Positions 55,400 through 63,665 of a stretch of 64,000 bases of DNA are shown here, piece by piece; the stretch's first letter is position 1, and every line of letters begins with the position of its first letter. The notes under the pieces were generated by a model. The model saw only the letters and a list, made by a program, of their open reading frames with translations, made no database searches and was not told where the DNA came from. The translations under genes were made by a program, and so were the position numbers. The stretch is from the NCBI GenBank assembly GCA_014650475.1, contig BMVA01000001.1:672886-736885 (forward strand). The letters run 5' to 3'. Origin of the DNA: Streptomyces albogriseolus. Its GTDB lineage: Bacteria > Actinomycetota > Actinomycetes > Streptomycetales > Streptomycetaceae.

Positions 55400-56829
55400 C
55401 AGGCCGCCTCCTCGAGGGCGAAGAGGTGGCGCGGGCGGGGCCGGCCGAGGGCGCCCAGCGCGGCGTCCGCCGCGCCGACGCCGCTGCGGACCGCACTCTC
55501 CATGGTCGCGGGCCACCCGGTGGCGGTCCACGCTCCGGCCAGGTAGAGGCCGGGTGCCTTGGTGCGGGCGCCGGGCCTGAGGCGTCCGACGCCGGGGGCG
55601 GGAGCGAAGGTGGCGGTGCGCTCCCGGGTGACGAAGAAGTCCAGGACCTCGGCGTCGCGGGTGCGCGGCAGCAGCCGCTCCAGTTCGGGCAGGTACCGCG
55701 CGCGCAGGTCGGCGACGGGCGCGTCGATGTCGTCGTGGGCGACCGACTGGGACAGCGCCAGGTACTGGCCGCGGCGCAGTCCGGAGGCGTCGGTGCGGTC
55801 GAAGACCCACTGCACGGGGGTGCCGAGGGCGGCGAAGAAGGGCCGGGTGAGCACCGTGCGGTCGTAGACGACGTGGATGTTGAGGATGGGGGCGGTGCCG
55901 ATGCCGAGCAGCCGCCCGGGGTCGTCGAGCGCGCCCGCGGGCAGCAGTGCGTACGCCTCGCGCTGGGGCACGGCGAGGACGACGGCGTCGGCGCGGAGCG
56001 TCTCGCCGGGGATGCCGACGGTCCAGCCGCCGTCGCCGCCTGCGCGGACGGAGGTGACGCGGGCGCGGGTCTCGGTGCGGACGCCGGCGGCGTCGAGGGC
56101 CTCGCGGGCGAGCCGGTCGTGCAGCTCCCCGAGCGGCACCCGGGCCCAGCCGATGTCGGCGGCGCCGGGGTCGGAGAGCAGGCCGGTCTTGAACACCATC
56201 GCGGCGAGCGCCAGCGAGGAGTCGCCCGCGACGGCGTTGAGGGTGGCGACCCCGACCAGGTCCCACAGGGCCTCGACGGCGCGCGGGGACTGGCCGTGGG
56301 CGGCGAGCCAACTGCCGAAGTCCTGCTCGTCCAGGGCGGGATCGTCGAGGTCGAGGCCCTTCAGCGCGAGCGCGGCCCGGCCCACCCTGGCCCGGTCGGC
56401 GAGCGAGAGGTGGGGGTACGCGGCGAGGCTGCGGCCGAGGTGGAGGGGCACCGGCAGCGGGTCGCGCCGCAGCCGGCCCAGCCGCCGGCCCTCGGGACGG
56501 TCCGCGTCGACCACGGGCACGTCGAGGCGGTCCTGCAGCGGGGCCAGGTCCGCTCCGCCGATGCGGTCCAGGAACCAGCGGTAGGCGGTGCAGCAGCGCA
56601 GGTAGACGTGCTGGCCGTTGTCGACGGTCAGGTCGCCGCGCCGGAAGGAGAAGGCGAGTCCGCCCAGGCGGGGCCGCCCTTCGAGCAGGGTGACGCGCAC
56701 CCCGGCGTCGGCGAGGGCGAGGGCGGCGGTGGTGCCGGCCAGTCCGCCGCCGACCACGACGGCGTGGCGTCCCGGCGGGACCGGGCCGTCCGTGCGCGGG
56801 GCTCCCTCGGAGCGTGTGCCGTGGCTCAT
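55399..56829 (-). CDS. hpnE: hydroxysqualene dehydroxylase HpnE
   Basis: A 476-aa FAD amine-oxidase-fold protein. The dinucleotide motif HAVVVGGGLAGTTAALALADAG is at 22-43, followed by EGRPRLGGLAFSF and a C-terminal GLYLAGAWTATGWPATMESAVRSG. HpnE reduces hydroxysqualene to squalene. ATG 56829 has GGGGAGGG upstream. A 115-base gap with no gene separates it from hpnD. Confidence 0.95.
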   Translation of the reverse strand: MSHGTRSEGAPRTDGPVPPGRHAVVVGGGLAGTTAALALADAGVRVTLLEGRPRLGGLAFSFRRGDLTVDNGQHVYLRCCTAYRWFLDRIGGADLAPLQDRLDVPVVDADRPEGRRLGRLRRDPLPVPLHLGRSLAAYPHLSLADRARVGRAALALKGLDLDDPALDEQDFGSWLAAHGQSPRAVEALWDLVGVATLNAVAGDSSLALAAMVFKTGLLSDPGAADIGWARVPLGELHDRLAREALDAAGVRTETRARVTSVRAGGDGGWTVGIPGETLRADAVVLAVPQREAYALLPAGALDDPGRLLGIGTAPILNIHVVYDRTVLTRPFFAALGTPVQWVFDRTDASGLRRGQYLALSQSVAHDDIDAPVADLRARYLPELERLLPRTRDAEVLDFFVTRERTATFAPAPGVGRLRPGARTKAPGLYLAGAWTATGWPATMESAVRSGVGAADAALGALGRPRPRHLFALEEAA

Positions 56830-56944
56830 GCGCCCTCCCCTGACCGGCCGGGCGCGACAGGTGCGCGGCCGGCCGTCCCGGTGAGGGACGCGGGGGCGCG
56901 GCGGAGGGTTGCCCGCCGCTTTCCGTCCGGGTACGGGGTGTCCA

Positions 56945-57895
56945 TCAGGCGCGCCTCCCGACGGTGCGCCGGGCGGCATGCCGGGTGTCCAGACCGGACA
57001 GACCGCGCACCGCCACGTACGCCTTCTCCCGTCCGGGCAGGGAGACCCGGCCGCGCAGCACGGCCTCGGGGTCGCGCTCGATGCGGTCCAGGAGGCGGCG
57101 GTAGATGCCGGCCATGGCGGCGACGCAGGCGCCGCTGCGCCGGTCGAGCATGGGGAGCAGGCGGTAGCCCTCGGCGAAGAGGGCGCGGGCCCTGCGCACC
57201 TCGAAGTGCACCAGGCCCGCGAAGTCCGAGCCCTCCGGCGGTGTCGGCCCGGCGAAGCCGGCGGAGCAGCCGAACTTGGCGAGGTCGTCGGCGGGCAGGT
57301 AGGTACGCCCGTTCCCGGCGTCCTCGCGGACGTCGCGCAGGATGTTGGTGAGCTGGAGCGCCAGACCCAGCGTGTCGGCGTACTCGGAGGCGCGTTCGAC
57401 GCCGCGCGCGCCGGGCTCGGTGCCGAACACGCCGAGCGAGAGCCGCCCGATGGCGCCCGCGACACAGCGGCAGTAGACCTTCAGGTCGTCCCAGGTCTCG
57501 TACGTCTCGCCACGCAGGTCCATCTGGACGCCGTCGATGAGTTCGTCCAGGCCGCCGAGGGGGATCGGGAAGTGCGCGGCGGCGTGGGCGAGGGCGACCG
57601 CGACCGGGTCGGTGTCGTCCTCCTCGACCGCGCCCTCGCGGATCCGGGTGAGCAGCGCGCGGGTGTCCTCGAGACGGGCGGCCTTGACGTCGTCGGCGAG
57701 CGGGCCGTCGCCGATGTCGTCGACCCGCCGGGAGAACGCGTACAGGGCGGACATGGCGCGCCGCTTGGGCGTCGGCAGCAGCCGGATGCCGTAGGCGAAG
57801 TTGCGCGCCTGCTGGCCGGTGACGGTCTCGCAGTAGCTGTAGGCGGCGAGTACCGGTGCGGACGCGGATGGCTGGGACTCCACGGTCCGGATCAC
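56945..57895 (-). CDS. hpnD: presqualene diphosphate synthase HpnD
   Basis: A 316-aa squalene/phytoene synthase-family protein. The two Mg-binding motifs are RRVDDIGDG (57-64) and ILRDVREDAGNGRTYLP; both are complete. HpnD joins two farnesyl diphosphates to presqualene diphosphate. Its GTG overlaps the hpnC stop (GTGA). Confidence 0.95.
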   Translation of the reverse strand: MIRTVESQPSASAPVLAAYSYCETVTGQQARNFAYGIRLLPTPKRRAMSALYAFSRRVDDIGDGPLADDVKAARLEDTRALLTRIREGAVEEDDTDPVAVALAHAAAHFPIPLGGLDELIDGVQMDLRGETYETWDDLKVYCRCVAGAIGRLSLGVFGTEPGARGVERASEYADTLGLALQLTNILRDVREDAGNGRTYLPADDLAKFGCSAGFAGPTPPEGSDFAGLVHFEVRRARALFAEGYRLLPMLDRRSGACVAAMAGIYRRLLDRIERDPEAVLRGRVSLPGREKAYVAVRGLSGLDTRHAARRTVGRRA

Positions 57896-58833
57896 CCCTT
57901 TCCTCGCAGAGTCACGCCCGCCTCGCGCAGCAGCTGCGGCGTGCCGGGCTTGGGCGGGCCGGGAAGTACGTCGTAGTCGGCGGCCGCGATCGCGCGGACG
58001 GCCGCCCTTCCTCCCGCCACGAACCCCGCGAGCAGGAGTCTGAGCCGGCCCCGGACGCTGCCCACCAGGGGTGCGCCCTCGTCCAGCAGGTCGAGGGCAC
58101 GCCGCGCCTGGAACGCGACGAGTGCGCGCACCGAGGCGCCGGCGGTGGGCGCGGCGAGGTCGGCCTCCTGGACGTGGAAACGTTTCATGTCCGCGGCGGG
58201 CAGATAGATGCGGTCGCGGCCGAGGTCCTCGGCGACGTCCTGGAGGTGCTCGACGATCTGCAGGGCGGTGCAGATCGCGTCGGAGCGGCGGATGCGCTCC
58301 GGGGTGGCGGTCCCGGTGACGGCGAGCACGAGGCGGCCGACCGGGTTGGCCGACAGCTCGCAGTAGGCGAGCAGGTCGTCGTAGGTCTCGTAGCGCGTGA
58401 CCAGCTGGTCCTGGCGGTTCGCGGCGATCAGCCCGAGAAACGGTCCGGGGGTCAGCGCACGGCGGCGGACCGTGGGCTCCAGGCGGAGCAGGAGGGGGTG
58501 ACGGGGGCCCGGTCCCGACGGGTCGAACACCCGGCGAAGATCGGCTTCCAGGGCGTCCAGCAGGGTGAGGCGGTCGCCGGCCTCGTCGTCGGGGACGCCG
58601 AGGGCGCGGGCGTCGGCGCCGCCGGGGGCCAGGTCGCCGTCGCCGATGTCGTCGACCAGACGGGCGAAGCCGTAGACGGCCATGAGGTCGTGGCGCCAGG
58701 CCCTGGGCAGGAAGAAGGGAGCCACCGGGAAGTTCTCGGCGGCGGCCTTGTCGAGCGTGGCCCGTTCGATGTCGGCGGGGCGCGCCTGGCCGACGGCCGT
58801 CACCGCGGACTGCCCGGGAAGAGGACGGCGCAT
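57892..58833 (-). CDS. hpnC: hydroxysqualene synthase HpnC
   Basis: A 313-aa member of the same family as HpnD, first gene of the operon. FARLVDDIGDGDLAPG (57-71) and LQDVAEDLGRDRIYLPAADM are its two Asp-rich motifs. HpnC converts presqualene diphosphate to hydroxysqualene. The order hpnC-hpnD-hpnE is the squalene route of bacteria lacking a one-enzyme squalene synthase. Confidence 0.95.
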   Translation of the reverse strand: MRRPLPGQSAVTAVGQARPADIERATLDKAAAENFPVAPFFLPRAWRHDLMAVYGFARLVDDIGDGDLAPGGADARALGVPDDEAGDRLTLLDALEADLRRVFDPSGPGPRHPLLLRLEPTVRRRALTPGPFLGLIAANRQDQLVTRYETYDDLLAYCELSANPVGRLVLAVTGTATPERIRRSDAICTALQIVEHLQDVAEDLGRDRIYLPAADMKRFHVQEADLAAPTAGASVRALVAFQARRALDLLDEGAPLVGSVRGRLRLLLAGFVAGGRAAVRAIAAADYDVLPGPPKPGTPQLLREAGVTLRGKG

Positions 58834-59163
58834 GCTGAGTTCAGCCGGGGAGTCTCCGAAGCCATTGCCGTCACATCTCCCGTTCTACACTGCTGACCCA
58901 ATTCACACTATTTCGGACACGCCGCCCAGGCGTCCTCCCGACGGCGCCGAGGAAGGGTGTCGGGCATTATGGCCCTGATTGCCGCCTTTCGGGACCGGTA
59001 TAGCTTACGTTGCACAACGCGCCGTTCCTCGACGGGGGTCTTCCGGGCTCCACGACAACACATCGCACGGCGTCAAGATTCCGCCGTGCACGAGGAGTTG
59101 ACGCATCTTTTGCAGACGCCGGGCCCCGCCGGACCGTTCCGGCGGGCCCCTGGGCGGAACGGG
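58834..59163. other. 330-base intergenic region upstream of the hopanoid operon
   Basis: Contains no gene. It must hold the promoter of the hopanoid operon (minus strand). The stretch 58880-59020 is relatively AT-rich, but I could not pick a convincing -35/-10 pair. At the far end lies the terminator of the exporter operon. Confidence 0.4.
59121..59150 (-). terminator. hairpin terminator of the envelope-export operon
   Basis: GGGCCCCGCCGGA (59121-59133) pairs with TCCGGCGGGCCC (59138-59149) with one bulged C and a 4-base loop, 14 bases after the stop of the ATPase gene. Confidence 0.7.
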
Positions 59164-59943
59164 CTACTTGCCGGTGAACTTCTCGTACTCGCGGAGCACC
59201 TCGTCGGTCGGCCCGTCCATGCGCAGCTCGCCGCGCTCCAGCCACAGCACCCGGTCGCAGGTGTCGCGGATGGACTTGTTGTTGTGGCTGACCAGGAACA
59301 CCGTTCCGGCCTCCTTGCGCAGCTCGCGGATGCGGGCCTCGGAGCGCTTCTGGAACTTCCGGTCGCCGGTCGCCAGCGCCTCGTCGATCATCAGGACGTC
59401 GTGGTCCTTGGCGGCGGCGATGGAGAAGCGCAGGCGGGCGGCCATGCCGGAGGAGTAGGTGCGCATCGGCAGGGTGATGAAGTCGCCCTTCTCGTTGATC
59501 CCGGAGAAGTCGACGATGTCCTGGTAGCGCTCCTTGATCTCCTCGCGGGACATGCCCATCGCGAGTCCGCCGAGGATGATGTTCCGCTCGCCGGTGAGGT
59601 CGTTCATCAGGGCCGCGTTGACGCCGAGCAGGGACGGCTGGCCGTCGGTGTAGACCTTGCCGCGCTCGGCGGGAAGCAGCCCCGCGATGGCGCGGAGCAG
59701 GGTCGACTTGCCGGAGCCGTTGGACCCGATCAGGCCGATGGCCTCGCCGCGGTAGGCCACGAAGGACACCCCGCGCACGGCGTGCACCGTGCGCACGCCC
59801 CGCTCCTCGCCGCGCCTGAGGATCCGGCTGAGGGCCGCGGTGGCGCTGCCCCTGCCCGACCGGGCGCCGTTCACGCGGTAGACGATGTGCAGGTCGTCCG
59901 CGATGACGGTGGGCACCCGGGCGCCCGTCTTGTCGTCAGCCAC
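59164..59943 (-). CDS. ABC exporter ATPase (Wzt/TagH-type)
   Basis: A 259-aa ATPase of the polysaccharide/teichoic-acid export type. Walker A GSNGSGKST is at 73-81, the signature YSSGMAARLRFSIA in the middle, Walker B VLMIDEALATGD and the H-loop LVSHNNKSI at the end. The C-terminal carbohydrate-binding domain of some Wzt proteins is absent. It pairs with the permease, overlapping its gene by 8 bases. Confidence 0.92.
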   Translation of the reverse strand: MADDKTGARVPTVIADDLHIVYRVNGARSGRGSATAALSRILRRGEERGVRTVHAVRGVSFVAYRGEAIGLIGSNGSGKSTLLRAIAGLLPAERGKVYTDGQPSLLGVNAALMNDLTGERNIILGGLAMGMSREEIKERYQDIVDFSGINEKGDFITLPMRTYSSGMAARLRFSIAAAKDHDVLMIDEALATGDRKFQKRSEARIRELRKEAGTVFLVSHNNKSIRDTCDRVLWLERGELRMDGPTDEVLREYEKFTGK

Positions 59944-60871
59944 GGCCGTACCTCTCCTCTGCCTTCCAGAAGTAGACGAAGCCGACCACGCCGGCCAGCA
60001 CCGCCCAGCCCAGCGCGAACGCCCAGACGTGCGGCGGCAGGTACGACGAGTCGTACCCCTCGATCAGCGCGAACCGCACCAGGTCCATGTAGACCGCCGC
60101 CGGGTTCCACTGGAGCACGTCCGCCACCCAGGACGGCACGTTCTTGTCCTCCAGCATCGCCGGGATCGAGAACATCACCCCGGACGCGTACATCCAGGTC
60201 CGCAGCACGAACGGCATCAGCTGCGCCAGGTCGGGCGTCTTGCTGCCCATCCGCGCGAAGATCAGCGCCAGACCCGTGTTGAACACGAACTGCAGCGCCA
60301 GCGCCGGCAGCACCAGCAGCCACGACAGGTCCGGATAGCTCCGGAACGCCACCATGATGACGACCAGGACGATCATCGAGAACAGCAGCTGCTGGAGCTG
60401 CTGGAGCGCGAACGAGATCGGCAGCGACGCCCGCGGGAAGTGCAGCGCCCGCACCAGGCCCAGGTTCCCCGAGATCGCCCGCACACCGGCCAGCACCGAG
60501 CTCTGGGTGAAGGTGAACACGAACACGCCCGTCACCAGGAACGGCACGTACACGTCGCTCGGGATTCCGCGCCGGGCGCCCAGCAGCAGACCGAAGATGA
60601 AGAAGTACACCGCCGCGTTCAGCAGCGGCGTCGCCACCTGCCACAGCTGCCCGAGCTTCGCCTTGCTGTACTGGGCGGTCAGCTTGGCCTGCGAGAAGGC
60701 CAGGATGAAGTGCCGCCGCCCCCACAGCTGACGGACGTACTCGCCGAGGGACGGGCGGGCGCCGCTCACGGACAGCCCGTACTTCGCGGCCAGCTCGGCC
60801 GCCGTAAGGCCCTCGTCGGGCGACACGGGCGCGCCGACCGCGACCGTGCCGTCGTGCGTAGTCTCACTCAC
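59936..60871 (-). CDS. ABC exporter permease (Wzm/TagG-type, ABC-2)
   Basis: A 311-aa ABC-2 permease with six hydrophobic segments after a ~50-residue cytoplasmic start; YVRQLWGRRHFILAFSQAKLTAQYSKAKLGQLWQV is the amphipathic entry helix of TagG-like proteins. It exports a lipid-linked or other envelope polymer with the ATPase. It follows the GT2 gene by 94 bases on the same strand. Confidence 0.92.
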   Translation of the reverse strand: MSETTHDGTVAVGAPVSPDEGLTAAELAAKYGLSVSGARPSLGEYVRQLWGRRHFILAFSQAKLTAQYSKAKLGQLWQVATPLLNAAVYFFIFGLLLGARRGIPSDVYVPFLVTGVFVFTFTQSSVLAGVRAISGNLGLVRALHFPRASLPISFALQQLQQLLFSMIVLVVIMVAFRSYPDLSWLLVLPALALQFVFNTGLALIFARMGSKTPDLAQLMPFVLRTWMYASGVMFSIPAMLEDKNVPSWVADVLQWNPAAVYMDLVRFALIEGYDSSYLPPHVWAFALGWAVLAGVVGFVYFWKAEERYGRG

Positions 60872-60965
60872 GGGTGGATAACTTTCGTCCTCGATGTGCG
60901 TGGCCCGAGCGGGCCGGCCAGGAGCCGGGGACCGGGTGGGGCCGGATCCCCGGACTCGAAGCTTG

Positions 60966-61850
60966 TCAGATCACCGGGGGCCGGCCCAGCCGGGTCAGCC
61001 GCCACACCGTACGCCACTTCATGGGGCGGCGGGGGCCGCAGGGCGAGGTCCAGCCCTCCTTGAAGCCGCCGAACCACGCCTTGAGGGCGGGGCCCGAGGG
61101 GCGGCGCAGGAGGGTGAGGAGCAGCCACACGCCCAGGTACACCGGGACGAGCGGGGCGGGCAGGTTGCGCCGGGCGAGCCAGACGCGGTTGCGGGCCACC
61201 ATGCGGTGGTACACCGCGTGCCGCGAGGGGGCGGTCGTCGGGTGGTACAGCACCATGTCGGACCGGTAGTCGATCATCCAGCCCGCGTCGAGGGCGCGCC
61301 AGGCCAGATCGGTCTCCTCGTGGGCGTAGAAGAACTCGTCCGGCAGGCCGCCGACCTCCGCGAGGACCTGGGTGCGCACCGCGTTGGCGCCGCCGAGGAA
61401 GGTGGTCACGCGGGAGGAGCGCATCGGGTCGGAGGCGCGCAGCCGGGGCACGTGCCGGCGCTGGGTGACGCCGGTGTCCGGGTCGGCGATGCGGAAGCTG
61501 ATGATGCCGAGCGAGGGGTCGTCGGCGAACGCCTTCCGGCACAGCTCGGCGGTGTCGGTGTGCGCGAGCAGGCCGTCGTCGTCGAGGAAGAGCAGGATGT
61601 CGACGTCCCGGCCGCTGGGCCCGAACGCCTCGATGCCCACGTTGCGCCCGCCGGGGATGCCGAGGTTCTCGGGCAGCTCGACGGTCTTGACCCCTTCGGG
61701 CACGTCCGGCACGGGCGAGCCGTTGCCGACGACCACGACCTGTACGGGGTCGCCGTCCTGCTTGGCGACCGAGTCGAGCAGGGCCCGCAGTTCGTCGGGG
61801 CGGTTGCCCATCGTGATGACGACCGCGCCGACCTTCATGCCCGCGCTCAC
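60966..61850 (-). CDS. family 2 glycosyltransferase
   Basis: A 294-aa GT-A enzyme. VGAVVITMGNRPDELRALLDSV is the nucleotide-sugar entry, LLFLDDDGLLA the DXD-type metal site, and FFYAHEETDLAWRALDAGW the acceptor loop with the catalytic ED-like acid. LPAPLVPVYLGVWLLLTLLRR is a membrane-associated helix near the C-terminus. GTG 61850 overlaps the stop of the CDP-alcohol transferase (GTGA). It likely adds sugar to the polymer or lipid this cluster makes. Confidence 0.9.
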   Translation of the reverse strand: MSAGMKVGAVVITMGNRPDELRALLDSVAKQDGDPVQVVVVGNGSPVPDVPEGVKTVELPENLGIPGGRNVGIEAFGPSGRDVDILLFLDDDGLLAHTDTAELCRKAFADDPSLGIISFRIADPDTGVTQRRHVPRLRASDPMRSSRVTTFLGGANAVRTQVLAEVGGLPDEFFYAHEETDLAWRALDAGWMIDYRSDMVLYHPTTAPSRHAVYHRMVARNRVWLARRNLPAPLVPVYLGVWLLLTLLRRPSGPALKAWFGGFKEGWTSPCGPRRPMKWRTVWRLTRLGRPPVI

Positions 61851-62626
61851 TTCAGCCTGCTCGAGACGAGGACGGACACGAGGTGCAGCAGGGTCTGCAG
61901 CAGCGCGATCCCGGCCAGGACCGCGGTGCCGAGGCGGGTGAAGAACAGGTCGCCCCGGGATGCGTCGAGGATCGCGAGGAGCAGGATCAGCAGGGACGCC
62001 TCTATGCCCAGGATCAGCCGGTGGAACTTCAGGGCGGCGGCGGCCCGGCGGGCCAGCGCCATGCCGGAGGAGCGCGGCTCGGAGGCGGACTCCTTCACCG
62101 GGGGCAGTCCGTTCTGGTGGCGGGCGACACCGACCAGGTCGGTCTCCGCCTTGATGAGTATCGCGCCCAGCGCGGCGAGGGTGCCGAGGAAGGCCCACAG
62201 CCAGTCGATGCGGCCGGTCCCCCACAGGTCGGCGGCGCGCAGGCCGAGACCGACCAGTACGGCGGCGTCGGTCAGGTAGGCGCCGACCCGGTCCATGTAG
62301 ACGCCGCCGAGGGAGTACTGCTTGCGCCAGCGGGCGATCTCGCCGTCGACGCAGTCGAGCAGCAGGTACAGCTGGACCGCGACCACCCCGAGGACCGCCC
62401 CCGTGATGCCGGGCACCAGGAGGGCGGGGGCCGCGAGGACACCGCAGACGGTCATCAGATACGTGAGCTGGTTGGGGGTGACCCGGGTGTTCACCAGGTA
62501 GCGGTCGACCCGCAGGGACACCTCGCGCATGTAGAGGCGTCCCATCCAGTGCTCACCGCTGCGCCGGTCCTTGACCCCCGCGGGGTGCACGACCGGACGG
62601 AGTTCAGCTACCGATGGCCTTGACAT
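61847..62626 (-). CDS. CDP-alcohol phosphatidyltransferase-family membrane enzyme with altered motif
   Basis: A 259-aa membrane protein. The CDP-alcohol motif reads DCVDGEIARW (D91, D94, G95, A98, R99) with GGVYMDRVGAYL after it (G108, D112). The motif normally ends D-x3-D; here the last Asp is replaced by Ala (A116), a residue thought to act as catalytic base. Six or so helices follow. It would transfer a phospho-alcohol from CDP-alcohol to an acceptor. The gene overlaps the dehydrogenase gene by 23 bases. Confidence 0.85.
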   Translation of the reverse strand: MSRPSVAELRPVVHPAGVKDRRSGEHWMGRLYMREVSLRVDRYLVNTRVTPNQLTYLMTVCGVLAAPALLVPGITGAVLGVVAVQLYLLLDCVDGEIARWRKQYSLGGVYMDRVGAYLTDAAVLVGLGLRAADLWGTGRIDWLWAFLGTLAALGAILIKAETDLVGVARHQNGLPPVKESASEPRSSGMALARRAAAALKFHRLILGIEASLLILLLAILDASRGDLFFTRLGTAVLAGIALLQTLLHLVSVLVSSRLK

Positions 62627-63665
62627 AGTCGGCGTAGACGTCCTTGATCTGTTCGGTGGTCAGGGCGAGGTGTTCGAGGATGGTGAAGCGGCCGGGGCGG
62701 GTCTCGGGGGCGTACTCGACGACGCGGACGAACTCGTCGGCGGAGAACCCGATCTCCTCGGGGAGCACCGGCAGTCCGTGCCGGCGCAGCACCTCGGCCA
62801 TGGCCGCCGACTCCTCGTGCGCGCCGCGCAGGTACATCGCGAAGGCGGCGCCCAGTCCGCACTGCTCGCCGTGGGCGGCGGCGCGCTGCGGGTAGAGCAG
62901 GTCGAAGGCGTGGTTGATCTCGTGGCAGGCGCCGGAGGAGGGCCGGGAGTCGCCGGACACGGACATCGAGATGCCGGTGAGGACCAGCGCCTCGGCCAGC
63001 ACCTGGAGGAAGGCGTCGTCGCCGACGCCGCCCGGGTGCCGGAGCACGGCCTCGCCGGCCTGGCGGGCCATGGCGGCGGCGAGTCCGTCGACCTTCTCGC
63101 CGTTGACGCGGTGGGACAGCTCCCAGTCGGCGACGGCGGAGATGTTGGAGACGACGTCGCCGATGCCGGAGCGGACGAACCGGACCGGGGCCTCGCGGAT
63201 GACGTTGAGGTCGATCACGACCGCGATCGGGTTGGGCACGCCGTAGGAGCCGCGTCCCGCGTCGTTGTCGAGGGTGGCGACCGGCGAGCACAGGCCGTCG
63301 TGCGCCAGGTTGGTGGCGACCGCGACCAGGGGCAGGCCGACGCGCGCCGAGGCGAACTTGGCGCAGTCGATGATCTTCCCGCCGCCGAGGCCGACGACCG
63401 CGTCGTAGCGGCCGCCCTGGATGGCGCCGGCCAGCCGGACCGCGTCGTCGATGGTGCCGCCGCCGACCTCGAACCAGTCGGCGCCGGGCAGCGAGGGCGC
63501 GACGCGGTCGCGCAGCCGGGCGCCGGAGCCGCCGCTGACGGCGATGGCGAGCCGGCCGGACTGCGAGATGCGCTCGTCCGCGAGGACGCAGGCCAGGTCG
63601 TCGAGGGCGCCGGGGCGGATGTCGACGACGACCGGCGAGGGGATGAGCCGGGTCAGTACTGGCAC
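62604..63665 (-). CDS. glycerol-1-phosphate dehydrogenase-like enzyme (EgsA/AraM group)
   Basis: A 353-aa iron/zinc-type dehydrogenase of the GldA/dehydroquinate-synthase superfamily. VGLGGGKIIDCAKFAS (91-106) binds NAD; AVATNLAHDGLCSPVATLD, PVRFVRSGIGDVVSNISA (D170), H248 in GACHEINHAFD and H265 are the zinc ligands, spaced as in glycerol-1-phosphate dehydrogenases. Such enzymes make sn-glycerol 1-phosphate, the archaeal isomer, from dihydroxyacetone phosphate. GTG 63665 has GGGAGA upstream and overlaps the nucleotidyltransferase gene by 13 bases. Confidence 0.82.
   Translation of the reverse strand: MPVLTRLIPSPVVVDIRPGALDDLACVLADERISQSGRLAIAVSGGSGARLRDRVAPSLPGADWFEVGGGTIDDAVRLAGAIQGGRYDAVVGLGGGKIIDCAKFASARVGLPLVAVATNLAHDGLCSPVATLDNDAGRGSYGVPNPIAVVIDLNVIREAPVRFVRSGIGDVVSNISAVADWELSHRVNGEKVDGLAAAMARQAGEAVLRHPGGVGDDAFLQVLAEALVLTGISMSVSGDSRPSSGACHEINHAFDLLYPQRAAAHGEQCGLGAAFAMYLRGAHEESAAMAEVLRRHGLPVLPEEIGFSADEFVRVVEYAPETRPGRFTILEHLALTTEQIKDVYADYVKAIGS

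Noticed and set aside
45923-58833. The hopanoid region as a new natural-product cluster
   Set aside because: Every step matches the known hopanoid pathway and the gene order I recall for Streptomyces.
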